Shown here one piece after another: positions 35,441-43,965 of a stretch of DNA of 64,000 nt. The DNA lies in NCBI RefSeq assembly GCF_000705555.1, contig NZ_JMQN01000047.1, positions 203,582 through 267,581 of the forward strand, written 5' to 3'. Source of the DNA: Marinobacterium lacunae. GTDB taxonomy: Bacteria > Pseudomonadota > Gammaproteobacteria > Pseudomonadales > Balneatricaceae. Position 1 is the first letter of the stretch; each line of letters opens with the position of its first letter. Under the pieces are notes generated by a model, which was not told the origin of the DNA, did not search any database, and was given only the letters and a program-made list of their open reading frames with translations. Both the position numbers and the translations under genes were made by a program.

Positions 35441-36871
35441 TCAAGCAGTCTGGGCTGACGGCTCAGCTGCTTTAACAGAGCTGCCGGCACGGACTGTCTG
35501 CCAGACGTTGTATGCCATCAGCAGCATACCTGTCAGGAAGAAGGCACCGCCCAGCCAGCGGACGAAGTAACCCGGATGGCTGGCCTCAAGCGCCTCAACG
35601 AAGCTGTAGGTCAGGGTGCCGTCCTGGTTGACTGCACGCCACATCAGGCCCTGCAGGATACCGTTAACCCACATAGAGCAGATGTACAGAACGGTACCGA
35701 TGGTAGCGAGCCAGAAGTGAGTGTTGATCAGCGCAGTAGAGTACATCTGAGCTTTGCCGAACAGACGTGGGATCATGTGGTAGATTGCACCGATCGAGAT
35801 CATGGCAACCCAGCCCAGAGCACCAGCGTGTACGTGCCCTACGGTCCAGTCAGTGTTGTGAGACAGTGCGTTGACGGTCTTGATAGACATCATCGGGCCT
35901 TCGAAGGTGGACATGCCGTAGAAGGACAGAGATACCACCAGGAAGCGCAGGATCGGGTCAGTACGCAGTTTGTGCCATGCGCCCGACAGGGTCATCATGC
36001 CGTTGATCATGCCGCCCCAAGACGGTGCCAGCAGAACCAGTGACATCACCATGCCGACAGACTGGGTCCAGTCCGGAAGGGCAGAGTAGTGCAGGTGGTG
36101 ACCGCCAGCCCACATATAGGTCGCGATGAGCGCCCAGAAGTGAACGATTGACAGGCGGTAAGAGTAGATCGGACGCTCAGCCTGCTTCGGCACGAAATAG
36201 TACATCATGCCCAGGAAGCCCGCAGTCAGGAAGAAACCTACCGCGTTATGGCCGTACCACCACTGAACCATGGCATCAACGGTGCCCGGGTACAGAGAGT
36301 ACGACTTCCACAGGGTGACCGGCATCTCCATGCTGTTGACGATATGCAGCACGGCAACCGTGATGATAAACGCCATGTAGAACCAGTTGCCGACATAGAT
36401 GTGCGAAGTCTTGCGCAGCTTCACGGTGCCCAGGAACACGACAGCATAGGCCACCCAAACCAGGGTGATCAGTATGTCGATCGGCCACTCCAGCTCGGCG
36501 TACTCTTTTGCAGAGGTGATACCGAGAGGCAGAGTGATCGCTGCGGACAGAATGACCAGCTGCCATCCCCAGAATGTGAACGAAGCCAGAGCATCTGAGA
36601 ACAGACGAGTCTGACAAGTACGCTGCACGACGTAGTATGACGTCGCAAACAGGGCGCAACCACCGAACGCGAAGATTACCGCGTTGGTGTGTAACGGACG
36701 GATACGTCCGTAGCTTAACCAGGGAAGGTCAAAGTTCAGTGCAGGCCAGACTAACTGGGCCGCGATAAGGACGCCAACGCCCATACCGACAATACCCCAG
36801 ATTACCGCCATGATGGCGAACTGGCGCACGACTTTATAATTGTAAGTCGGGTGTTCAGTTGCAGTGCTCAT
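35441..36871 (-). CDS. ccoN: cbb3-type cytochrome c oxidase subunit I CcoN
   Basis: Catalytic haem-copper subunit, 476 residues and about twelve helices. Metal-ligand regions are visible: [14 protein letters not shown] (low-spin haem), [13 protein letters not shown] (CuB His and the cross-linked Tyr-type region of C-type oxidases), and [14 protein letters not shown] (high-spin haem and haem b). It is the first gene of the operon; a perfect FNR box lies 300 bp upstream, so the enzyme is predicted to be induced at low oxygen. Confidence 0.97.
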   Translation of the reverse strand: MSTATEHPTYNYKVVRQFAIMAVIWGIVGMGVGVLIAAQLVWPALNFDLPWLSYGRIRPLHTNAVIFAFGGCALFATSYYVVQRTCQTRLFSDALASFTFWGWQLVILSAAITLPLGITSAKEYAELEWPIDILITLVWVAYAVVFLGTVKLRKTSHIYVGNWFYMAFIITVAVLHIVNSMEMPVTLWKSYSLYPGTVDAMVQWWYGHNAVGFFLTAGFLGMMYYFVPKQAERPIYSYRLSIVHFWALIATYMWAGGHHLHYSALPDWTQSVGMVMSLVLLAPSWGGMINGMMTLSGAWHKLRTDPILRFLVVSLSFYGMSTFEGPMMSIKTVNALSHNTDWTVGHVHAGALGWVAMISIGAIYHMIPRLFGKAQMYSTALINTHFWLATIGTVLYICSMWVNGILQGLMWRAVNQDGTLTYSFVEALEASHPGYFVRWLGGAFFLTGMLLMAYNVWQTVRAGSSVKAAEPSAQTA

Positions 36872-37312
36872 GTCAGGCTCTCATCAACAAGCTAGGAATA
36901 GTAAGAAGAGTTCCGCCGGCAATTATCTGGTAATACCCCATCTATTTCAACGCGATGTGGGTGTGCAGTGTGGCGCATTGTCGCACCGTAAAATGCTCGT
37001 TTTTTTAACCCGAAAATATTCTTGTTTCCGGGGTTTTTGTTGGATAAGGTGCTGATTTATAAAGAAAATAAGGTTTTCTGTAATCGGGCGTTATTATGTT
37101 TTTGACGGCCTTTTTAGACGAAAAGGCACCGTTATTTACTTGCTGATATAAAAACAAAGATTGTTTTGCTTGATATGGATCAAGCCGCTATTTAAGGCGC
37201 GAAGTAGGCCTTTCGTATTAGAACTGTTCGCTTCGAGTATTGAGCAATAGTGACGGGCTGCTATAGTGCGCCGTTTATTTCGTCCACGAACCACTGCTAG
37301 AGGCTATGCGCT
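36872..37312. promoter_or_regulatory. ccoN / rlmM divergent intergenic region
   Basis: 441 bp, AT-rich, with no supportable gene. It holds the FNR box at 37170-37183. A 7-bp hairpin, GCCTTTT (37108-37114) with AAAAGGC (37121-37127), stands between the predicted ccoN start site and the gene, so the ccoN mRNA may have a structured leader of about 265 nt. The rlmM promoter must lie at the right end but is not distinct. Confidence 0.55.
37170..37183 (-). promoter_or_regulatory. Perfect FNR/ANR box of ccoNOQP
   Basis: TTGAT-ATGG-ATCAA matches the consensus at all ten positions. On the minus strand TATATC (37150-37145) could serve as -10, with a start near 37138, about 39 bp from the box centre. 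In the rlmM direction no -10 stands at class II distance, so I assign it to ccoN. Confidence 0.85.
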
Positions 37313-38389
37313 ATGCAAGAACCGAATACCCTGTTGCTTCTCTGTCGCGGTGGCTTCGAGGGAGAGTGTGCCTCCGAAATATCCGCGTATGCGGCGCAAG
37401 AGGGCTTTTATGGGTATCCGACGCTCGAGCGCAATTCTGGTTTCGTGGTTTTCCATGTTCAGCCCCCCGCCAATGCATGTGAACTGGTAGAAACACTGCG
37501 TTTCCGGCGTTTGGTGTATGCGCGCCAGTGGTTTGCATGTATGCCTCAATTAGAAGGACTTGATTCGAAGGACCGACTAACCCCAGTTTCGGAGCAGGCC
37601 GCGGCGTTGCCCGAATGTGCCGAGCTGGTCATAGAAACGGCTGATACCACTGAAGGGCGCGAATTACAGGGGTTCGGGCGCAAGTTTGCCTCAGCTTTGG
37701 CACCACGACTGCGTCAGGCAGGCGTTTTATTAAAGAGAGGGCAAAAGGCAGCCTGGCGAATGCATCTTTTTGTTATCAGTGGCACATCGATGTGGTTGGG
37801 TGTTGCCCCAGTTAGAAACAGTTCGCCAGAGCCGGGCGGCATTATTCGGCTTAAGTTTCCTGCATCGGCACCCAGTCGCTCTACATTAAAGCTTGAAGAA
37901 GCCTGGCATTGGTTTATTCCCAGGAAGTATTGGGACTCAGCATTGGCGCCGGGAATGCGAGCGGTGGATCTGGGGGCGGCTCCCGGTGGCTGGACATGGC
38001 AGCTTGTCCAGCGAGGCATGTTTGTGACAGCGATCGACAACGGGCCGATGAATACGGATTTGATGGAAACGGGGCAGGTTGAGCATCTTCGTGAGGATGC
38101 ATTTATTTATCAGCCACCCAAGCCTGTGGATTGGATGGTATGCGACGTGGTGGAGAAACCGGCTCGCACTACCGCTATGGTCATTGAATGGGCCGTTAAC
38201 GGCTGGGCGCGAGACATGATCTTCAATTTGAAGCTGCCGATGAAACAGCGTTTTGCCGAAACCCAGTCCTGTCTCGAGCGGATAGAACGTGCGCTTGGAG
38301 ACGCTGGGCTCGAGTGGAAGCTGCAGGCTAAACACCTGTATCACGATCGCGAGGAGATCACTTGCTGGTTGAGTGTTGGTAGCCGGTAA
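37313..38389 (+). CDS. rlmM: 23S rRNA (cytidine-2498-2'-O)-methyltransferase RlmM
   Basis: SAM-dependent methyltransferase that modifies C2498 of 23S rRNA. The 358-residue protein has an N-terminal THUMP-like region (about 1-190) and a C-terminal Rossmann domain with VDLGAAPGGWTWQL (SAM motif) and the catalytic Lys/Asp/Lys/Glu set in the DWMVCDVVEKP and FNLKLPMK region. Length matches the family (about 360). It is a single gene convergent with the ABM-fold gene. Confidence 0.95.
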   Translation: MQEPNTLLLLCRGGFEGECASEISAYAAQEGFYGYPTLERNSGFVVFHVQPPANACELVETLRFRRLVYARQWFACMPQLEGLDSKDRLTPVSEQAAALPECAELVIETADTTEGRELQGFGRKFASALAPRLRQAGVLLKRGQKAAWRMHLFVISGTSMWLGVAPVRNSSPEPGGIIRLKFPASAPSRSTLKLEEAWHWFIPRKYWDSALAPGMRAVDLGAAPGGWTWQLVQRGMFVTAIDNGPMNTDLMETGQVEHLREDAFIYQPPKPVDWMVCDVVEKPARTTAMVIEWAVNGWARDMIFNLKLPMKQRFAETQSCLERIERALGDAGLEWKLQAKHLYHDREEITCWLSVGSR

Positions 38390-38397
38390 GCTGGCCA

Positions 38398-38679
38398 TCA
38401 GTGCTCGAATACCGTGATGCGCTCCTCTGTTTGTAGCAGCGGAAACAGCGTTTCCATCATCTCCCGGCGCTCGCTGCTGCCATACCATCGTTGCCAATCG
38501 CTGATGTTGCGGTAGGTTGCCATTGTGAGTCGGTGGTTGGGGTCGTCAATGTTGCGAAGTACCTCGCCGGAAATAAATCCTGGAGCGTGCATCGCCTTTT
38601 GAAGCAGCTCTCGAGACAGGCGGTCGTAATGAACCGCGAGGTCATCGGCGATCTGGCGTTCTATCATTACCCGGATCAT
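38398..38679 (-). CDS. Antibiotic biosynthesis monooxygenase (ABM)-fold protein
   Basis: A 93-residue single-domain protein of the dimeric alpha/beta-barrel ABM type: it starts MIRVMIERQI and has the central APGFISGEVLRN and the TYRNISDWQRWYGS segment typical of the fold. Members act as small oxygenases or haem-degrading enzymes, but many have no known role. AGGAGG lies 8 nt before ATG 38679, which is why I prefer it over longer forms of the frame. It is divergent from tusA. Confidence 0.85.
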   Translation of the reverse strand: MIRVMIERQIADDLAVHYDRLSRELLQKAMHAPGFISGEVLRNIDDPNHRLTMATYRNISDWQRWYGSSERREMMETLFPLLQTEERITVFEH

Positions 38680-38813
38680 CTTCTTGCCTCCTCTTGGTTT
38701 GCTGACAGTTAAAGGATAATTCAGTGTGGCGGCCCCGCAAGGCATGAGATTGGCGGTTTCTCTACCTTCGGTTATTTGCGACAATAACGAACTTCGATTC
38801 ATAGGGTCCATTG

Positions 38814-39056
38814 ATGGCTAAGATAGAAGTAACCCAGGTTCTGGATGCATGCGGCCTGTTTTGTCCGGAGCCGGTGATGATGCTCCATAACCGGGTGAGG
38901 GAGTTGGCCGAGGGAGAGGTTCTCTGTATTCGGGCAACGGATCCTTCGACCCAGCGGGATATACCCAAGTTTTGTCATTTTCTCGGCCACGATCTGCTTG
39001 AGCAGGGCGTTGAGGAGGAGGTGTTCGTGTATTACATCCGCAAAGGGGTATCTTGA
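38814..39056 (+). CDS. tusA: Sulfurtransferase TusA-family protein
   Basis: An 80-residue protein with the TusA signature DACGLFCPEPVMML; the Cys of CPEP carries the persulfide used for tRNA 2-thiouridine and other sulfur relays. Length is standard. I chose ATG 38814 over the adjacent TTG 38811. Its stop overlaps the TTG start of the ProQ-like gene by 4 bp. Whether it serves tRNA thiolation or general persulfide traffic cannot be read from the sequence. Confidence 0.92.
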   Translation: MAKIEVTQVLDACGLFCPEPVMMLHNRVRELAEGEVLCIRATDPSTQRDIPKFCHFLGHDLLEQGVEEEVFVYYIRKGVS

Positions 39057-39649
39057 GGGTGTCGGACATCGATAGGTTGCATGCGCAAACGCTGGCGCTG
39101 CTAAACGAGTGTGAACAACGTCTTGACGTTCTGGAGGCGAAGCGCTCCAGGGCATCTAATCAGATAGATGAGAGTGTTACAGTGAATCAGATCGAAAAAA
39201 CGCCTGAAGCCAAGAACCGCAATCGGGCCAAGAATCGGGCCGCGAATCAGGCAGCACTGGTGCAGTTGTGTGAAACATACCCCGATGTATTCAGTCGGGA
39301 TAATGTTCGTCCGCTAAAGGTGGGTATTCAGGAAGATCTGATCGCGGACGAAAAGCTCGCACGCAACCGTATCAAGCGCGCGTTAGCAAGCTATGTGCGA
39401 AGCCCGCAGTATCTGCGCAGTCTTCAGCCTGGTGCTGACCGTATTGGCCTCGACGGAACTGCTGCAGGGCAGGTGAGCGAGGAGGAAGCCTCTCATGCAC
39501 GGGAAAAGCTAAAGGCGATCAAGGATCAGCGCCGTGAGCGGGAAAAGACCGAGCGCAAAGAAGAGCGCAAGCAGGCGGTCAAAGCCAAGGAGCAGCGGAT
39601 CAACAAGAAGCTGGATATGTTGCTTCAGTTGAATAGTCGCAATCGCTAA
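39053..39649 (+). CDS. ProQ/FinO-domain RNA chaperone
   Basis: A 198-residue RNA-binding protein. The ProQ/FinO domain covers about 55-140, with LVQLCETYPDVFS, RPLKVGIQEDL and ALASYVRSPQYL-like segments, and a highly charged Lys/Arg/Glu C-terminal tail follows. The N-terminal 50 residues form a helical extension not seen in E. coli ProQ. The start TTG 39053 overlaps the tusA stop (TTGA); GTG 39059 is an alternative. ProQ proteins bind structured sRNAs and mRNA 3' ends, which is of interest because a candidate sRNA lies in this window. Confidence 0.9.
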   Translation: MRVSDIDRLHAQTLALLNECEQRLDVLEAKRSRASNQIDESVTVNQIEKTPEAKNRNRAKNRAANQAALVQLCETYPDVFSRDNVRPLKVGIQEDLIADEKLARNRIKRALASYVRSPQYLRSLQPGADRIGLDGTAAGQVSEEEASHAREKLKAIKDQRREREKTERKEERKQAVKAKEQRINKKLDMLLQLNSRNR

Positions 39650-39726
39650 TCGTTCTTGAGTCTTGTCGATTTACCCCCATTTAGATCCTGAAGCGATATA
39701 TTTTCAGACGATCTTGTGGGGGTTTT

Positions 39727-40161
39727 ATGTCTACTGCCATTACGCTCAGCTGCCCGTCCTGCCTTGTTACGAATCGGGTACCGGCTGAACGCTTAAACGC
39801 TGCGCCCAAGTGTGGCCGCTGTGGTGAAGCTCTATTTCAGGGTTCGCCTGCATCGCTGGACTCATCGGGTTTTGCTCGTGTCGTTGCCAATACCGATATC
39901 CCCGTAATTGTCGATTTTTGGGCGCAATGGTGTGGCCCTTGCAAAATGATGGCGCCGGTATTTGAGCGAGCGGCACAAGAGCTCGAACCCGCCTGCCGGT
40001 TTGTAAAGATCGATACTGAAGCAGCACCAGATCTGGCTCAACGCTACCAGATCCGCAGTATACCCTCGTTGCTCATCTTCTCAGGTGGGCGAGAAATAGC
40101 GCGGCAAGCCGGGGCGATGGATTACAGCTCGCTTGTTCGTTGGGTGAAAAGCCACGTGTGA
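39727..40161 (+). CDS. trxC: Thioredoxin 2 (TrxC)
   Basis: A 144-residue cytoplasmic disulfide reductase. The N-terminal zinc-binding pairs CPSC and CGRC (about residues 9-33) and the active site WCGPC mark it as thioredoxin 2 rather than thioredoxin 1. The cis-Pro segment SIPSLLIF is present. It is preceded by GGGGG 6-10 nt before the ATG. It is monocistronic and convergent with lapD. Confidence 0.96.
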   Translation: MSTAITLSCPSCLVTNRVPAERLNAAPKCGRCGEALFQGSPASLDSSGFARVVANTDIPVIVDFWAQWCGPCKMMAPVFERAAQELEPACRFVKIDTEAAPDLAQRYQIRSIPSLLIFSGGREIARQAGAMDYSSLVRWVKSHV

Positions 40162-40169
40162 CAGTCGGC

Positions 40170-42116
40170 TTAACTAAGGGGGATTGGCTTGCCGTGCAGA
40201 TAGCCTTGTGTGCCGTCTATGTCGAGACTGATTAGCTGACTGAGCTGGCTCTCGCGCTCGACATGTTCGGCATATACGCTGATATGAATATTGTGCGCGA
40301 CGCCGATCAAACTCCTGACGAAAAATCTGTCTTCATCATTCATATCGATTTCGCGGATAAGGGATCCGTCGATTTTCAGGTAGTCAGGCTTTAGCGAATA
40401 GAGGTAGCTGAACCCTTGCGGATGGATGCCGAAATTATCGACGCCAAAACCCGCGCCTAGCGCCTTGAGTTGTGTCCTCAGTGCTTGTGCGCGCTCGGTA
40501 TGGTTCATAATTACCGTCTCGTTTATTTCGAAACTTATGCGCTCGGGATGCTCGAGCTGGCCGATCTGGGTCCCGATCCATGCTGGGAAGTCATCTGCCA
40601 TCAGGCTCTCCTGCCCGAGGTTTATACCGAGCGATATACCCTGAGGTGAGCGCTGCAGGTGGGCTATCGCGCGTTGGATGACCGCCCTGTCCATCGCGGC
40701 AAGCAATCCCAGCTCACGCACGACCCCGATGAAGCGAACAGCTGGGCAGGGCTGGTTGTCTTCATCAAGGATGCGGGCAAAGATCTCGCCATGCACGGGG
40801 TGTGACTCGCTGTCGACCAGTGTCTGGTACTGCAAGAATATCTGGCTGTTACTAATGGCGGCGGCTATATGCTGGTGCCAAGTTTGAGAGTGGCTCGGTA
40901 ATCCGTCGGTGCCGGAGTGCTCGGAAATCTCCAGTCCTTCAATGTCGGCATGATTGAGTGCAAGGCGTGCGTGTGAGAGCAGCTGGGCAGAGCCACCTTG
41001 CTCCGTGCTATGGCTTATACCGCAGGTCATGACCGCGCAGGGTTCGCAGGCAGAGGGCGTCATGTTGGCCATATGCGTGTTGACTCTGCTTGTGAAAGAG
41101 TCGATCAGGGGTTTGATTCGGTCGAGATTCGAACGCTCTGTGAGTAGCAGAAATTCCGAGCCACTAATCCGCCCGATCAAGCGTTTTCCGAGCTGTTGGC
41201 CAAGCTTGTCCAGTTCGGTGGCGATAAATTTTATCAGATGGTTGGTATTGTCCTCGCCGTAGCGGCGGTTGAGTTCCGCCAGAGACCGGATGCGGAACAT
41301 CAGTAGCGTGGCTGGGCCGAAGTCACGATCATAGTCGATACGCTCTTGTAGCTGCGCAAGACTGGCGCGTTGATTGGCAAGGCCGGTGAGTGAGTCCTGA
41401 TAGGCCATTCCCCTGAGTTCTTCGATATTGCGACTTTGCTCGTCAAACATGGTCTTAACCTGCCGGACCATGGCGTTCATTGCTTCCACCACACGTCGCA
41501 GTTCGCGCGTCTTGGGCAGTGTCGGTTGTTCTATGTAGGTTTTCTGCGCCAGCATCACCGCCTGATGTTCGACTTTTTTCAGCGGGCTGAGCAGATATCG
41601 CAGCAGGAGGCTAATCAATGCTGCTGCCGTCAGTGACAAAATGACGAAGAGTGTCAGCGCTTTTTGTGCGGCTTCCCAGAAACGTTCATAGGCGTAGCCT
41701 GCGCGGCTTTGAACGTGAATTGTCCCGACGTGGCGCCATTGATAGGTGATTTTTCGGGCCATCGAAGGTGGTTCGATATGGATCAGTTCGACAAACCAGG
41801 AGGGTACACGCTCGGGGATATCCGTCTCGGTTTTTTTGAGAAATAGGGGCTGATTGTCGGCATTCTCCACTTCTATGCGCTGATAGAAGCCGCTATCAAA
41901 TATGGCATTGACGGCGGTTTCGATCGCAGCGTTATCCTGGCTTGCCATAAAAGGGGCGATGTAAAGTCCGAGGTGGGTAGCACTGTCCTGGGCATGGCTT
42001 CTAAGCTGGCTAAGCAGCATCGACTTGCCGCTGTCCGACATGATAAACAGCGTGCCGGAAGCCAGTCCGATCAATACAGCGAGGACCGCGGCGATCAATT
42101 GGTTAACCAGGGACAT
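40170..42116 (-). CDS. lapD: LapD-type c-di-GMP receptor (degenerate GGDEF-EAL)
   Basis: Inner-membrane receptor that binds c-di-GMP and holds the periplasmic protease LapG. The 648-residue protein has two membrane helices (about 5-26 and 152-172) enclosing the LapD periplasmic domain, a HAMP segment, then GGDEF and EAL domains. Both catalytic motifs are lost: GGDEF reads SGSEF and EAL reads EIF (HGEIFARI), as expected for a receptor. The lapG gene ends 17 bp upstream in the same operon. No large adhesin gene (LapA-like) is in the window. Confidence 0.92.
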   Translation of the reverse strand: MSLVNQLIAAVLAVLIGLASGTLFIMSDSGKSMLLSQLRSHAQDSATHLGLYIAPFMASQDNAAIETAVNAIFDSGFYQRIEVENADNQPLFLKKTETDIPERVPSWFVELIHIEPPSMARKITYQWRHVGTIHVQSRAGYAYERFWEAAQKALTLFVILSLTAAALISLLLRYLLSPLKKVEHQAVMLAQKTYIEQPTLPKTRELRRVVEAMNAMVRQVKTMFDEQSRNIEELRGMAYQDSLTGLANQRASLAQLQERIDYDRDFGPATLLMFRIRSLAELNRRYGEDNTNHLIKFIATELDKLGQQLGKRLIGRISGSEFLLLTERSNLDRIKPLIDSFTSRVNTHMANMTPSACEPCAVMTCGISHSTEQGGSAQLLSHARLALNHADIEGLEISEHSGTDGLPSHSQTWHQHIAAAISNSQIFLQYQTLVDSESHPVHGEIFARILDEDNQPCPAVRFIGVVRELGLLAAMDRAVIQRAIAHLQRSPQGISLGINLGQESLMADDFPAWIGTQIGQLEHPERISFEINETVIMNHTERAQALRTQLKALGAGFGVDNFGIHPQGFSYLYSLKPDYLKIDGSLIREIDMNDEDRFFVRSLIGVAHNIHISVYAEHVERESQLSQLISLDIDGTQGYLHGKPIPLS

Positions 42117-42133
42117 AGATTCCTTCCAGACCG

Positions 42134-42844
42134 TTAGTTGAGGTTGACGTCGTTGGCATTGACGCGCGACTGGAGTTTAACCCAGGGCTTTAACTGATCG
42201 GACGTGCCGACCAGTTGAGAGCGCTTGCCTTTCTTGCTTAGCCAAAGATTGTCACCGTTGAAAGTATACACATGCAGGAGATCAGGTCTTTGGTCTGCGC
42301 TTTTGATTTCACCGATAAGATTGTCCAGTACCAGCGGCATGGCCTCGGGTGAGGGGTAGTAGGTTAAAACCATATGGGCCTGATTCAAGCGGAGCGCTTT
42401 TACATAGGTCAGGCTCATTTTATCGACGCTGACTCCCAATTCCTTGAGCGTATAGTACTTCGCTATAGCGAAATCTTCGCAGTCGCCGCCATTTGAGATT
42501 AGAAATTCCACAGGCGTGGCCCAATAGTCTTCCTGCTTCCAGTGCACAATATCGTCGAGAAAGCGTACCTGGTTGAAGAAGGCGTTGACCTCTTTGAGCT
42601 TGGTTTGCTCCGGGGCGTCTGTGAGTCGATTCATCAGGCTCTGCCATGCCGTAAGTCGCTGTGCGGCCTCTGTGCCATAGATTTCGCGAAAACGATTTAT
42701 ATCGGCTTGCGACAAGCGCACACCCTCGCTTGCCAAGCTGGTCAAGGCTATCGCGGCTGCCAACGTGACGAGGAAGGCGAGTGCGGCCAAGTACCGTTGG
42801 GCAGGCCATCTTTTCAACGATTTTCGGCTATCGTCGGTTGTCAC
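42134..42844 (-). CDS. lapG: LapG-type periplasmic cysteine protease
   Basis: Transglutaminase-like cysteine protease that cleaves the N-terminus of surface adhesins when not held by LapD. The 236-residue form has an N-terminal signal/anchor helix (about 17-36) and the catalytic Cys in NGGDCEDFAIAKY, His in NQAHMVLTYY and Asp in the following segment. The start is uncertain: GTG 42844 gives the usual length, while the frame is open to 42922, inside the DUF3080 gene. Confidence 0.93.
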   Translation of the reverse strand: MTTDDSRKSLKRWPAQRYLAALAFLVTLAAAIALTSLASEGVRLSQADINRFREIYGTEAAQRLTAWQSLMNRLTDAPEQTKLKEVNAFFNQVRFLDDIVHWKQEDYWATPVEFLISNGGDCEDFAIAKYYTLKELGVSVDKMSLTYVKALRLNQAHMVLTYYPSPEAMPLVLDNLIGEIKSADQRPDLLHVYTFNGDNLWLSKKGKRSQLVGTSDQLKPWVKLQSRVNANDVNLN

Positions 42845-42897
42845 CTTGAGTATCCGTAAGTAGGCGGTGATGCTACATGCCTTGCTGGTTTTGGGTT

Positions 42898-43965
42898 TCA
42901 ACTGCCGGGCATCATGCCACATTGTCGAAGCAAGCGCTGCCAGGCGCGGGTGTGTCGGTCGCGGGCGTCGATATAACGTTGCCAGATGCCCTCAGGTGCG
43001 GTGAGGTCGAGTTGAACATGAAAGTAATTGGACGCAGCCTCCGGGACCGGCAATTGACTCATTATCCTGTGATGGTAGCTCAACCACTCTCGTCCTTGCC
43101 GGTCAACCAGAGATAGGTAGGGTTGGAGTTCTCCCGCATAAAATCTTTGGAATACGTTTCGAATGATGTTGGCCTGATTATTGGGCTTGTTATTGAAGCA
43201 TATCGGGCGCCGCGACAAGCGCTGTTCGATCGCATCCGCGGTTCGCTCAAGCGTATGGGTAAGAAGTGTGATGCTTGTAAGCCACTGGGCGCCGAAGTTC
43301 GAACGGTATAAAGACTCGAAATCCTCTTCGAGAGCGGTGCCGAATTCGGGTGTATTCCAGCTGCTTTTATTAACCAGATCGGCAAGTAGCACGAAGTGAT
43401 CCAGGGCTGGCTTGATTGATGACAGCTCTAGTACGCCCTGTAGCGGTAGCGGCGGCTGGTTGAGCGCAAACTGCTGCTCCATCTCGTCGGATGTATAAAA
43501 CGTATTCCAGAGCAGAGCGCCGAACGATTGTTCCTTCTGGGTAATTATTTGAGTCAGCCGTAATTTGAGGCGGTCTGGAACGTCGAGTTTTTGGTCAATA
43601 ATGCGTGCATGGCAGGCACGAAGGGCCGGCAGTATTTTTAGCTCATAAATCAGTCGCTGTGAGTAACCCGCCAGCTTGCCGAGCGATGTGTTGCGCTCGG
43701 CGATCACATGGAGGAGGTCGCAGTGTCGAAAGTCGAGCACATCGATCAAACCTTCATTAATTGGCTCGATCTCTAGCAGACGTAGCCGTCTGGGGGGAAG
43801 CGCTGGGCGCTGCGCGAGTGCCTGTTGATAGTCCGTTTGGATGGTTTGTTCGATAGCGTTACCCACCCGCTCTGTGTATCGCTCCAACATGGAGCGGGCA
43901 TCTGGCTCGCTACACGCTGTGGTCAGCAGTGCCAGCAAGAGGGGAATGAGCAGGCGAGAGTGCAT
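42898..43965 (-). CDS. DUF3080 family lipoprotein
   Basis: A 355-residue predicted lipoprotein: signal peptide with lipobox LLTTAC (Cys at about residue 18). The rest is helical without recognised catalytic motifs and matches DUF3080, a family found in marine gammaproteobacteria, function unknown. Its 5' end overlaps the MATE gene by 56 bp, so the two are cotranscribed and probably translationally coupled. Confidence 0.87.
   Translation of the reverse strand: MHSRLLIPLLLALLTTACSEPDARSMLERYTERVGNAIEQTIQTDYQQALAQRPALPPRRLRLLEIEPINEGLIDVLDFRHCDLLHVIAERNTSLGKLAGYSQRLIYELKILPALRACHARIIDQKLDVPDRLKLRLTQIITQKEQSFGALLWNTFYTSDEMEQQFALNQPPLPLQGVLELSSIKPALDHFVLLADLVNKSSWNTPEFGTALEEDFESLYRSNFGAQWLTSITLLTHTLERTADAIEQRLSRRPICFNNKPNNQANIIRNVFQRFYAGELQPYLSLVDRQGREWLSYHHRIMSQLPVPEAASNYFHVQLDLTAPEGIWQRYIDARDRHTRAWQRLLRQCGMMPGS

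Noticed and set aside
37170..37183. FNR box assigned to rlmM
   Set aside because: No -10 element at class II distance on the plus strand, and rRNA methylation is not an expected FNR target; ccoN fits better.
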